Notes: a model not told the origin generated them from the letters alone. 64,000 bases of DNA from Turneriella sp. (GCA_019186965.1 JABARV010000008.1:41991-105990); one strand, 5' to 3'; numbered from the stretch's first letter, positions 50,511-58,522 are shown. Numbers and translations are program-made.

Positions 50511-52698
50511 TTTCAGTAGCTGCCGGCGTGGTGCGTAAAAAGAATTTTGCTTGGTTAGGTTCATAGTCTAAAAGTTTTACTTCTGCGCCTTTAAATTCCA
50601 TTTTGTCTTTGTATTCTACCATGCGGCCTACCGAGCCAGTATCGCGCTCATGCACTTTTACATGCACTTCGTGTACGCCTGGCGCAACCTGTGCTTTAAG
50701 CAGCACATACGTGATGCCATCGCGTTGTAGGCCAGAAGGCTTGAAAAGCTTGTTCACAACTGGCTTTCCATCTACATCGACGGTGATGTCTAAGTTGCGC
50801 CGTGCACGGCTGCAATACTTGAGAGCGACACCTTCTTCGGCTTGCCTTAATATACGCTCACGCGCCTCTTGCGACAAATTATCGAGCTTCACAAGGCCAG
50901 CCATCCGTTTAATTGCTTCTTCTTTTGCATTTGCAGGCACCATTGAAGGGTCACAAGCTTCTTTATCGCTTTGGTAGAAGAAATCAAGACGCAAAATGGC
51001 GTGGTTGGTGTTTGCCCTAATTTGTCCAAAATGTCCCGCTGCACCCATGTAAAAAATCCACAGCATAACGGCAGCGAAAACAGTGCCTGTTGAAAACGAA
51101 CGTACCCAGCTTGAAGGCTTCAAGAAAGCGAACACGCGCTTCACAAGTGAACCATCTCCCGCAACGATGCGTCCGATTTCCCGCGTAAACGATGCGTGCT
51201 GTCTACCGTTGAAACGATGCCCAAGAATCGGAAACTCGGGGCTGATTTTTCTAAAGTTGGGTTTGCGTTGGATGTTGATGCGATCCATGAGCCATTTGTT
51301 GCCTTCGCGGTACCAACAGTCGCCTTCGGGGCAAGCGCCCACGATGACGCCTTTTGCTCCCGCCGCTTCGATCTCTTGCGTTAAACCCACGCCCATTTTT
51401 CCGGTGCACGGTGAAATGTGGAGTAACGTGTCGTGGTAGGGGCGTAGCACAGTACCGTCGTCTTCAAGACCCAACGAGTGCGCACGGCCTTGGCACACGA
51501 TAGTTACCCACTTGTCCTTTGCAGGCGTCCAATCGATTTTTTCGTGTTTTTCGCCCGGGCGGACATGCGTGATGGCATCGTACGCGCACGAACCGGCACA
51601 CACACCGCAGCCCGAACACAAGTCGGTATTGATCGAAACGATGTACTTGAATTTATCCGCCGCCTGCGATGCCTCGGTGGGCGTGCCATTGGGGAGTTGT
51701 GCTTGGATAATCTCTTGTCCGGCGGCTGATTTTCTCTCAACCATGTGCATCGCTTGGTACGGGCAATCGATGGCACAAAGGCCGCAACCGGTGCAATTAT
51801 CGGCGATGACACCGGCAGTGATGATTTCGCGTTTCTTAAGAAGCCATGGTAGCGACAGTAATCCTAAAAAGAAGACACCCATGCCTGACCATGCCACCCA
51901 GCTCCACTTGGTATCGAAGACGGCGGCAAAAAACAAGAAGAACCAGTCGGGTTGCAGTAGCTCGGGTATTTTTTCTGCCGCCGCTTTTTCGACCATCGAA
52001 ATGGGGAAAACGAGGGTAAAGAGGCAGAGTATTACAATAAATGCAATTGTTATTTTACGCGGCGGAAAAAGTTTTGAGCGGGTGACGCGTAAGGTGTGGA
52101 TAAAAATGAGAAGTACAAAGAAGAGTGGCACCACAAGGTGCATCACCATAATTACCCACATAATCCATTTGCCCAAAAGCGCGGGGGAAGAAAACGAGCG
52201 CGGCAGTGTATCGCCGAAAACACGCAATCCGGCAAGCAGCTCGGATGTCTTTTCCATCACATAACGGGCGTTGGCGTCGAGGGGTAAAATGTAGCCGGTG
52301 ATGCCTTGCAGTAGCATAAAAAATAAAATAATAAGGCCGCTCACCCACGCAAGAGTGCGGTGGTTTTGGAATTTTTCTTCAAAGAGCATCCGCGATAAAT
52401 GTAACAACACAAAAAACATCATCGCATCGGCCGAATAGCGGTGTAAATTGCGGATGAAGCGACCAAAAAGTGCGCTTTCAGTCATGTATTTAACCGAATC
52501 GTAGCTTTGGTGAACCGACATGTTGTAATAAATAAACATGAAGAGGCCGGTAATTAAAAGAACGAAAAGGAGCACGATTGGCAATGCGCCCAAATAATAT
52601 AAAAAGTTACCTTTTTCGGTAAAAAGGTGGTTAAACGCCGAATCGGCACGGTGGAAAAAAGAAAGAAAAAATTGAAAAAAAGGACGACGAAATTTCAT
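50494..52698 (-). CDS. Cytochrome b, 2x[4Fe-4S] ferredoxin and MvhD-like fusion protein
   Basis: 734 residues. Residues 1-290: cytochrome b core with two His pairs, each 14 apart (LHRYSADAM...LLH and MHLVVPL...IHTLR), and LLQPDWFFLFF, which stands for the quinol-site PEWY motif. About 300-385: two 4Fe-4S motifs (NCTGCGLCAIDCPY, LCSGCGVCAGSCAY). About 395-490: a domain ending GACPEGDCWYREGN, like MvhD/FrhD-type delta subunits (GCxxGDCHYxxGN). Then one membrane helix and a ~170-residue periplasmic-type C-terminus with two Cys. It probably passes electrons between quinone and a soluble carrier or partner. No Rieske protein is nearby. Confidence 0.88.
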   Translation of the reverse strand: MKFRRPFFQFFLSFFHRADSAFNHLFTEKGNFLYYLGALPIVLLFVLLITGLFMFIYYNMSVHQSYDSVKYMTESALFGRFIRNLHRYSADAMMFFVLLHLSRMLFEEKFQNHRTLAWVSGLIILFFMLLQGITGYILPLDANARYVMEKTSELLAGLRVFGDTLPRSFSSPALLGKWIMWVIMVMHLVVPLFFVLLIFIHTLRVTRSKLFPPRKITIAFIVILCLFTLVFPISMVEKAAAEKIPELLQPDWFFLFFAAVFDTKWSWVAWSGMGVFFLGLLSLPWLLKKREIITAGVIADNCTGCGLCAIDCPYQAMHMVERKSAAGQEIIQAQLPNGTPTEASQAADKFKYIVSINTDLCSGCGVCAGSCAYDAITHVRPGEKHEKIDWTPAKDKWVTIVCQGRAHSLGLEDDGTVLRPYHDTLLHISPCTGKMGVGLTQEIEAAGAKGVIVGACPEGDCWYREGNKWLMDRINIQRKPNFRKISPEFPILGHRFNGRQHASFTREIGRIVAGDGSLVKRVFAFLKPSSWVRSFSTGTVFAAVMLWIFYMGAAGHFGQIRANTNHAILRLDFFYQSDKEACDPSMVPANAKEEAIKRMAGLVKLDNLSQEARERILRQAEEGVALKYCSRARRNLDITVDVDGKPVVNKLFKPSGLQRDGITYVLLKAQVAPGVHEVHVKVHERDTGSVGRMVEYKDKMEFKGAEVKLLDYEPNQAKFFLRTTPAATENETTK

Positions 52699-52720
52699 TA
52701 AAACTCCAAGACGGGATAGA

Positions 52721-52751
52721 AAAGACTGAACCCCGTAGGGGTTCAGTCTTT
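52721..52751 (-). terminator. Hairpin between oxidase operon and cytochrome b fusion gene
   Basis: A perfect 14-bp stem (52721-52734 with 52738-52751) around a 3-nt loop lies 6 bp after the 44-aa gene, followed on the minus strand by TCTATCCCG. It likely ends the oxidase operon or sets a lower level for the genes downstream. Confidence 0.75.
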
Positions 52752-52757
52752 ATATTC

Positions 52758-52892
52758 TTAATAGACTGTCCAGTTCTTGCTGAGTGCAAGCCACTGGGTG
52801 AAATACACGGTCATAAACCATGCCAGAAAGATGAGCGCGATGACAAAGCTGCCAGGCGCATGCATTTTTTCTTTTTGATTGTTATCACTCAT
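52758..52892 (-). CDS. 44-residue CoxIIa-like single-helix subunit
   Basis: 44 residues, beginning MSDNNQKEKMHAPG, then one helix (SFVIALIFLAWFMTVYF) and a short WxxY end. AGGAAAC lies 4 nt before the ATG. Size, single helix, and position just after subunit I match cytochrome c oxidase subunit 2A of ba3-type enzymes, whose helix replaces the first helix of subunit II. Subunit II here already has its own helix, so the exact place is unclear. Confidence 0.75.
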   Translation of the reverse strand: MSDNNQKEKMHAPGSFVIALIFLAWFMTVYFTQWLALSKNWTVY

Positions 52893-52906
52893 AGTTTCCT
52901 CCCGTA

Positions 52907-54469
52907 TTAATTTTTAGCAAATTGCGGCATGTACGGTTCCATTTTGGTTTCCGTTTTTTTGCCGAAGAACACCGACATCACAGCGACGTACACATACATG
53001 AGCAAACCTGTAAACGCCATGATTGCGCCGATACCTACTAACGCAAGCATCGTGTACATTGCAGGGTCAAAGGGAACTTGGATTACCGCATTTTGGAATG
53101 TGACATCCCAGTGGCGGCGGGGAGCACCCATTACACCGGCAAAGTGCATACCCGTCGTGAACATGAGTACGCCTAAACCAAAAACATACGGTTGCCATTT
53201 TGCGAGCTTTTCACCGATGAGCTTACGCTGTAACACGAGCGGAATTACATAGTATGTAACCGCCATAAATGCCAACGTGGTACCGCCCACCACAGTCATG
53301 TGGAAGTGGCCGGGTACACGCAAGTTATTGTGCGACAACATATTGAGCTGTTCAACCGAGAGGATAAGCCCTGTTGGGCCGCCAAAGAAACCGAAGATTA
53401 TAAGCGACAAGACCATCCCTGAAAAACCAGGGTTGCTCCACGGCGCGTTAGTTAGCCACTGGAAAAGGCCGCGAGTTAGTCCTTTTTTACGTTGTGCTAC
53501 TTCAACCGCAGCGGGAATCGAGAACGCGTGGATCATCGACCCTAAGGTTGCTGCGTAGAAAAGGTAGCTGGTGTTAAAGATACGGTAGGTGGACGAAAGA
53601 CCCGGGTCGACCAAGTTGTGGTGGATGGATCCTAAGTTAATACCGAAAAGGTAGAGCACGAAAGCCAAACGGCACATTCTTTGGTTTACTGGCTGCGCAC
53701 CTGTTGTAAGGTTTGCGAGCAAGTACCAAATAGATACCATCGCTGCAAGGTTTAGCTGCTGCGCGGAGTGGCCAAATCCCCAAAAGGTGATACGGTAGTA
53801 TTCGGGGTCAACACTGCCAATAAGGCCGATGGACCACAGGAACGCGGGGATAAACGCCGCTGCGCCTGAAACTAACGTAAAGATGGCGATAATCACCGCG
53901 ACAAGCATACCAAATACAAAAAGTGGCAACGAGCCTTGGTGCCAACCTTCACGCTTTGCTACAACCAGTGCATAAATGAACTGGAAGCAGTTAAAAAGCG
54001 CACCTACGGCAAAAAGGATAATCCCTAAATAAAAAGCAGGGTGTGCTTTAAGAGGAGGGTATGCGGTAAATGTGACGTCGGCCTTACCCATAAAGATAAC
54101 GACTTCGGTCATGATTGCACCGGTGATCATGAGTATATAGTTGAACCACGCAAATTTAATGCCTGGATAACGCGCACCTAAAATGGTTTGTACTGCAAAA
54201 ACAATACCTGCCATTTCAAAGAAAGTAATCCAGAACAAAAGCATACTAGCACCGTGTGCAGTAATAAATCGGTAGAATAAATCTTGTGGTAAAAGGTGTA
54301 CTGCTGGCCAGCGGGTTAACGCCAGAAGCAAAGCAAGAACTCCCCCTAAGAGCAAGAAGACCACAGCGGAAACTGCGTTAATCCACACAAGGCGCTGCGC
54401 CGGCATGTGGACTTTAAGTCCGGTTGTCGGGCAGGTTCTAAACTGGTTTGATATTATTGATAAATCCAT
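52907..54469 (-). CDS. Heme-copper oxidase superfamily subunit I, probable NO reductase type
   Basis: 520 residues, about 13 helices. Low-spin heme His72 (TAHG) and His390, high-spin heme His388 (PGHFHM), CuB ligands His234, His283 and His284 (GINLGSIHHN) are all present, so the site is complete. In A- and B-type oxygen reductases the first CuB motif is GHPxxY with the Tyr four residues after the His; here it is GHSAQQL with Gln238. Loss of this Tyr is typical of NO reductases. The sequence is closest in layout to B-type (ba3-like) enzymes. Neighbours supply CuA subunit, SCO and heme A synthase. Confidence 0.88.
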   Translation of the reverse strand: MDLSIISNQFRTCPTTGLKVHMPAQRLVWINAVSAVVFLLLGGVLALLLALTRWPAVHLLPQDLFYRFITAHGASMLLFWITFFEMAGIVFAVQTILGARYPGIKFAWFNYILMITGAIMTEVVIFMGKADVTFTAYPPLKAHPAFYLGIILFAVGALFNCFQFIYALVVAKREGWHQGSLPLFVFGMLVAVIIAIFTLVSGAAAFIPAFLWSIGLIGSVDPEYYRITFWGFGHSAQQLNLAAMVSIWYLLANLTTGAQPVNQRMCRLAFVLYLFGINLGSIHHNLVDPGLSSTYRIFNTSYLFYAATLGSMIHAFSIPAAVEVAQRKKGLTRGLFQWLTNAPWSNPGFSGMVLSLIIFGFFGGPTGLILSVEQLNMLSHNNLRVPGHFHMTVVGGTTLAFMAVTYYVIPLVLQRKLIGEKLAKWQPYVFGLGVLMFTTGMHFAGVMGAPRRHWDVTFQNAVIQVPFDPAMYTMLALVGIGAIMAFTGLLMYVYVAVMSVFFGKKTETKMEPYMPQFAKN

Positions 54470-54470
54470 G

Positions 54471-55049
54471 TTAATCCTCCACTATGACTTGACCCACCAT
54501 GGAGTCGTGTCCCATCTTTTCGCCCGCGAACATGCAGTACTCGTTACAAATAAGGAAAAATTTTCCTGTTTCATTAGGGCTCATGGTAATAACAAAGCTA
54601 TAGTCGGGCAAAATTTGGATATTCAAATTTTGTGGCTGTAGCGAAAAACCATGTTGGTAATCGAGCGATGACATGTGGATACGGTATGTTTTGTTTTTCT
54701 TGAGCACCAGTGCAGGGCGAAATTGCCAGGCCTGTGCAACGAGGAAGGTATCACCTTGGTCTTTTGTTGGTGCTTCAACAAGCGGAATTCCTGTAGTTTT
54801 ACCGTTATGTGTAATAACTTTACCTTGAGCATCTTTACGCTGATACTTTTTGATAAAATTATCCACGATTTGTGCATATTCGTCGGGATTTGTTTTATAC
54901 GTTTCTGACGAGACGTTTTGGTTCCACATGTGCCCTAAAGGCATCATGATGAACATGATGATACACCACGCTATGGAAATCCATAACCAAATACGCTCTT
55001 CTTTATTGAATGGTTCCCACCAATTCTTTTTAGGCGTTTGTAAAGGCAT
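54471..55049 (-). CDS. CuA-type subunit II of the heme-copper enzyme
   Basis: 192 residues. One N-terminal helix (about 20-40), then a cupredoxin domain with His133 (DYQHGFSL) and the CuA cluster Cys168-x3-Cys172, His181, Met184. Between Cys172 and His181 there are eight residues (MFAGEKMG) where the family normally has three, so the CuA loop has a five-residue insertion. It receives electrons from a c-type cytochrome. The stop is 1 bp from the subunit I start. Confidence 0.9.
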   Translation of the reverse strand: MPLQTPKKNWWEPFNKEERIWLWISIAWCIIMFIMMPLGHMWNQNVSSETYKTNPDEYAQIVDNFIKKYQRKDAQGKVITHNGKTTGIPLVEAPTKDQGDTFLVAQAWQFRPALVLKKNKTYRIHMSSLDYQHGFSLQPQNLNIQILPDYSFVITMSPNETGKFFLICNEYCMFAGEKMGHDSMVGQVIVED

Positions 55050-55058
55050 TTTTTCTCC

Positions 55059-55307
55059 TTATTTTGTTTTCGGCGCTTCTTTTGATGCTTCTGCCGGTGC
55101 CGCCGGCTGTTCTGTTTGCAGTAAATACGTCTGGTTTGTTTTCGCCAGATAGTCTTTTAACTGCACGTTGTTGAAGTGAAAAATTTCGAGCATACCCCAA
55201 CCGAGATAAAAAACTCCCGGAAACGCCATGCCCACGAACAACAAGAACCAGATATTGTCAAAAATTTTCTGGCCCAGAGTTCGCTTTGCAGATTGTTCTT
55301 CTTGCAT
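55059..55307 (-). CDS. Small membrane subunit of the oxidase operon
   Basis: 82 residues, one helix (NIWFLLFVGMAFPGVFYLGWG) and a soluble Ala/Pro/Lys-rich tail. A strong GGAGG precedes the ATG. No family recognised. It is the first gene of the operon running into subunits II and I, so it is probably an accessory subunit or assembly factor. Confidence 0.7.
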   Translation of the reverse strand: MQEEQSAKRTLGQKIFDNIWFLLFVGMAFPGVFYLGWGMLEIFHFNNVQLKDYLAKTNQTYLLQTEQPAAPAEASKEAPKTK

Positions 55308-55413
55308 TACCTTCCTCCGTAAGATTAGGGATGGGCTACTTGCCGCTTATGCGGTGCATAGTCAAGCCTAACTTTAATTGCAGCTCACGTACAAGGATTT
55401 GTAAAAAATTGCT

Positions 55414-55427
55414 TTGATTTATATCAA
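55414..55427. promoter_or_regulatory. Perfect Fnr/Dnr-type box
   Basis: TTGAT-TTAT-ATCAA is an exact match to the TTGAT-N4-ATCAA consensus of Fnr, Dnr and NNR regulators. It lies about 113 bp upstream of the first oxidase-operon gene and overlaps the stop codon of the adjacent crp/fnr-type gene. The obvious use is activation of the oxidase operon by that regulator. Confidence 0.75.
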
Positions 55428-56089
55428 GCGGGATGAAATTTTTTTAGGTTTAACCGATAGCTTCCGTTAGCCTCTGAAACACGCCCTGTTTTCTGTAAGC
55501 GCGAAAGTGCACGGCTAAAAGTCTCGGCGGATGTATTTAAGGCAAATGCAATTTGGTTTTTTGGCATAGGCAGGTTTATCCACGCTTCGGAAGCCCCTAA
55601 GGAATGGAAATAATCCTCGATGCGCATGTCTACTGGTTTTGAAGAGATAGACGCTTTTGCAAGCGCTAACTCTTTGACTACGCGGGTGAGGTAACGATTA
55701 AAAACAAATATATAATCGGGGTAAATGCGGATCAACTGCTTAAACACCGACGCTGGCCAAAAAAGTAGTTCGCCTTCACCAATAGAAACAAGGTTGGCGA
55801 TATAGCTTTGTGGTGGTGCGTCGAAAAGCGGGGGAAAGCCCGCAATTTCACCCGCTTCAAAAATTTTAATGACAACACTGTGCTTATCTTCGCTTGAAGT
55901 GTACCACTTAAAATAGCCAGACTCTATAAAGTAAACGCCTCGGTAGCGATCTCTCTGGCGAAAAACGTGCTCGTCCTTTTTGAAAGACATACGTACCGCC
56001 GCCTTGCTAAGCTTTTCTCTGAGTTCTTGCGGCATTTGCTTCCAAAATTCTTTCGAAGCCTCTCCTTTTTTTACAAGCGTCGTCTTCAT
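55424..56089 (-). CDS. Crp/Fnr family transcription regulator (Dnr-like position)
   Basis: 221 residues. The cyclic-nucleotide-binding-type beta roll includes GVYFIESGYFKWYTSS and GEIAGFPPLF; the winged helix is MPKNQIAFALNTSAETFSRALSRLQKTG with the SAETFSR recognition helix found in Fnr/Dnr types (ExxSR). No Cys is present, so there is no Fnr iron-sulfur cluster; heme- or NO-sensing (Dnr) or another signal is possible. It is next to a perfect Fnr-type box and upstream of the oxidase operon on the same strand. Confidence 0.9.
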   Translation of the reverse strand: MKTTLVKKGEASKEFWKQMPQELREKLSKAAVRMSFKKDEHVFRQRDRYRGVYFIESGYFKWYTSSEDKHSVVIKIFEAGEIAGFPPLFDAPPQSYIANLVSIGEGELLFWPASVFKQLIRIYPDYIFVFNRYLTRVVKELALAKASISSKPVDMRIEDYFHSLGASEAWINLPMPKNQIAFALNTSAETFSRALSRLQKTGRVSEANGSYRLNLKKFHPA

Positions 56090-56156
56090 ACCCTATTATA
56101 GCTTTCAACACGCACAAACTCGCAGATATTCTGTAAAGCCATCTGGAGAATACAGG

Positions 56157-56416
56157 GAGCCTGTGCGCCAACTCGTGTAGTGTTTATGAAGAGGCAATTT
56201 TTTTGAGAATTTTTGTACGCGGTTCGCTTAAAAGTGCGAAATTTTGCACAAATTTGGGCGTCTTCGCCCCTCGCAGAGCAAATCGGCAACGATTTGCCGT
56301 CGGCCAAAGCGCCGCCGCCCTCACGGCGTTGCACGCCGCTTTGGCGGGGGAATTTGTGCAAAATAGCGTACAAAAATTCTCAAAAAAATTGCTCCAGCGA
56401 GTTGGCGCACAGGCTC
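56157..56416. mobile_element. 260-bp inverted-repeat (MITE-like) element, copy 1
   Basis: Ends 56157-56175 and 56398-56416 are exact inverted repeats (GAGCCTGTGCGCCAACTCG). Inside them a second exact 26-bp inverted pair lies at 56195-56220 and 56366-56391. The middle is packed with hairpins, among them GGGCG/CGCCC and GCAAATCG/CGATTTGC. No coding content. It fills the gap between the crp-type gene and the next gene and shares its ends with the 23777-24310 element. Confidence 0.8.
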
Positions 56417-56475
56417 CGAGGAGCCTAAACCTTATTAAAGCGTGACGCTCTGTAACGCATATTGACCCGTGCGCA

Positions 56476-57153
56476 ATGGCAACGTGGGTCAGAGTCTTTT
56501 TTTTGCGAGGTGTTATTTTAATTTTTTTATGCGTAAACTCCACCTACGCAATGGGTGCAGCGCTCGAGCTTCCCGGAAAAAGCACAGAAGAAACAATCGC
56601 TAAGGCACAGGTAGTCCTCAAAAAACTTAACACGCAATGCGTAGAACAGGAAATTACCCTTGGCGCCAATTGGCGTTGCAAAACCCCATTTTTTTCTATT
56701 GTCAGTTTAGATATTTATGTCTCGACGCTTACCGATCGCGCTTTTTTACGCGCAGACGCTCCAAACCGGCAAAGCTATGCATTTATAGACGCCGTTGCAG
56801 AGGAAAACGGGCAAGGCCCCTTCCAAAATAAATACGAAAGCAAATCGCTACTTTTAACATTTGGAGCAACCCTTCTTTCGCCTGCGCTGGGTTACTGGTA
56901 TACAAATTACAACTCGATGGTCCGTAGTAAATCAACCCTGCTTACAACGCTTGGTTTGTTTTTAGGCGATGCCGCACTTTTTTGGATGAGTTCAAAAACA
57001 TTTTTTACCCACGGCTTCGACCCATTCGATACTGGACTTACCCCCATGCTTATAACTTTAGGCGCATTCCGCGCAGCGGTTTTGGTTCCCCTTTCTATAC
57101 AAGTTCTCGCACACAACCGCTTCGCTGGGCTTCAGCTTACGTACCGCTATTAA
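56476..57153 (+). CDS. Exported or membrane protein of unknown function
   Basis: 225 residues. An N-terminal signal or helix (VFFLRGVILIFLCVNSTYAMG), a soluble domain with two Cys (NTQCVEQEITLGANWRC), then three hydrophobic segments in the last ~110 residues (LLLTFGATLLSPALGYWY, LLTTLGLFLGDAALFWM, MLITLGAFRAAVLVPLSIQVL). No family recognised. The ArsR-methyltransferase gene starts 5 bp downstream, so the two are probably one operon. Confidence 0.65.
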   Translation: MATWVRVFFLRGVILIFLCVNSTYAMGAALELPGKSTEETIAKAQVVLKKLNTQCVEQEITLGANWRCKTPFFSIVSLDIYVSTLTDRAFLRADAPNRQSYAFIDAVAEENGQGPFQNKYESKSLLLTFGATLLSPALGYWYTNYNSMVRSKSTLLTTLGLFLGDAALFWMSSKTFFTHGFDPFDTGLTPMLITLGAFRAAVLVPLSIQVLAHNRFAGLQLTYRY

Positions 57154-57158
57154 TCCGC

Positions 57159-58037
57159 GTGCACGGGAAAGACTCACCAAAGCCTAAACAAAGCCTTGCT
57201 ATTTTTCGTACGCTTGCCGAGCCCGTACGAATTCGAATTTTTCTTTTGCTTAAAAAAGTATCGCTGACTGTTTCCGAACTTTCTGAAATTTTAGAACTTT
57301 CACAATCGAATACAAGCCACCATATTAAAGCGCTCCGTGCGGTGGGGCTTTTAGTTGCAGAGAAAATAGGCCAACATACATACTATGCATTCGACACCCA
57401 AACTCTTACAAATGCACACCTCCAAAGCTTTTTGGGCACACTTGAAGAATTGGGCGCCGGAATTACCGAAACCAAAAACGATAGCGTGAAATTAAAAGCA
57501 GCTTTAGCTGCACGTGCGCAGGAAACTTTTTCTCGTTGGCGTATGGAACAACCTGACCTTCCATACTCCGATATTTTTGCACACATTTCAACGGGAAAAC
57601 GTGGAAAAGTTCTTGATATCGGTTGCGGCGAAGGCGATTTTTTTGAGACGCTTAGCCTTTCTTTTTCGTGTGTCGTTGGGGTGGATATCCATACAGGGCA
57701 TATAAAAAAAGCAAATACCCGCGCTAAGAAAATGGAAAAAGTTTTTGCGTTGTGCGCCAACGCCGCGCTACTGCCCTTTGAGGCAGGCACATTCGATAGC
57801 ATTGTATTGCGTATGGCGCTTTCTCAAATGGAAGATGCCGTAAAAGTGCTCACCGAAGCTATGCGTGTCGTTGCCGTAGGTGGCTACATTAGCATTATCG
57901 ATAGCGATGACAGGAAAGAAAAAAATTTAAAAGAAAGTGTTACAAATTTTTTTGGTGGTGTTCCTTCGGCAAAAATCGATTACTTGCACACCCTGCCTCG
58001 CCTTTTTCTTTTACGTGCACAAAAAATTTTTCAATAA
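57159..58037 (+). CDS. ArsR-type HTH fused to SAM methyltransferase
   Basis: 292 residues from GTG 57159. Residues about 10-95 are an ArsR winged helix (LAIFRTLAEPVRIRIFLLL, LSEILELSQSNTSHHIKALRAVGLL). Residues about 140-290 are a class-I methyltransferase with motif I VLDIGCGEGDFFETL and FDSIVLRMALSQMED. Such fusions occur widely with methionine-cycle genes; the signal may be SAM or SAH, but this is not shown here. The longer frame upstream overlaps the previous gene out of its own frame and is not used. Confidence 0.88.
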   Translation: MHGKDSPKPKQSLAIFRTLAEPVRIRIFLLLKKVSLTVSELSEILELSQSNTSHHIKALRAVGLLVAEKIGQHTYYAFDTQTLTNAHLQSFLGTLEELGAGITETKNDSVKLKAALAARAQETFSRWRMEQPDLPYSDIFAHISTGKRGKVLDIGCGEGDFFETLSLSFSCVVGVDIHTGHIKKANTRAKKMEKVFALCANAALLPFEAGTFDSIVLRMALSQMEDAVKVLTEAMRVVAVGGYISIIDSDDRKEKNLKESVTNFFGGVPSAKIDYLHTLPRLFLLRAQKIFQ

Positions 58038-58043
58038 AAATTG

Positions 58044-58385
58044 TTATTGGACAATTAATGTCTTTAAGTATTCCACCAAATTGGTCCTGTCTTCGTTACC
58101 CATGAGTAAGTACGAATTATGCCTTGTGTCGTGTTCAAGAAACTCTGTTAGCTCCTTTATGTTGCGGCGCATACGCACAAGGCTTACCTCTTTTTTAGTC
58201 CTTTTTTCTCGTAATTTTATTGCATCGGTATGGCAGTCGGTGCAGTCGTGCGATGCGTATACTTCTTCGCCCAAACGCGCACGGTTATCTATTTGCGGCT
58301 TGGAGTAAAAAAGTAGAAACAAGAACGCAAAGACAAAAGAAAAACCAAAAATTTTTAATGCAAGGCGTAGTTTTTGAGTATCCAT
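58044..58385 (-). CDS. Membrane-anchored monoheme cytochrome c
   Basis: 113 residues from ATG 58385. One N-terminal helix (LALKIFGFSFVFAFLFLLFY), then a small cytochrome c domain with CTDCH heme motif and a probable axial Met in YLLMGNEDRTNLVEYLKTL. It faces the periplasm and could be a donor to the CuA subunit 3 kb away; that is inference. It is convergent with the ArsR-methyltransferase gene (6 bp gap). Confidence 0.85.
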   Translation of the reverse strand: MDTQKLRLALKIFGFSFVFAFLFLLFYSKPQIDNRARLGEEVYASHDCTDCHTDAIKLREKRTKKEVSLVRMRRNIKELTEFLEHDTRHNSYLLMGNEDRTNLVEYLKTLIVQ

Positions 58386-58421
58386 TTTTAGGCTTCGCGA
58401 GTTCCGGTGTAACCATCTTGG

Positions 58422-58464
58422 GAGCCTGTACGACAACTCGCGCAGCGAATTGTCGCCCTGGCTC
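58422..58464. repeat. Imperfect palindrome related to the inverted-repeat family
   Basis: GAGCC...CGACAACTCGC, a GCAG loop and CGAATTGTCG...GGCTC fold into one hairpin. The left half (GAGCCTGTACGACAACTCGC) resembles the element end GAGCCTGTGCGCCAACTCG. It lies between the divergent cytochrome c and amidase genes and may be a collapsed element. Confidence 0.45.
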
Positions 58465-58522
58465 TTGGGCACGTCAATCTAAAACCGTTTGTCGCGCCGT
58501 CTTTCAAAACAATTTTTACCGT

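Noticed and set aside
56184..56543. Reading frames inside the 260-bp inverted-repeat element
   Set aside because: They cross hairpins and both inverted ends, are similar on both strands because of symmetry and have no ribosome site.
58220..58522. N-terminal extension of the amidase-like protein
   Set aside because: It overlaps the cytochrome c gene and a palindrome, and hides the signal peptide that begins at GTG 58523.
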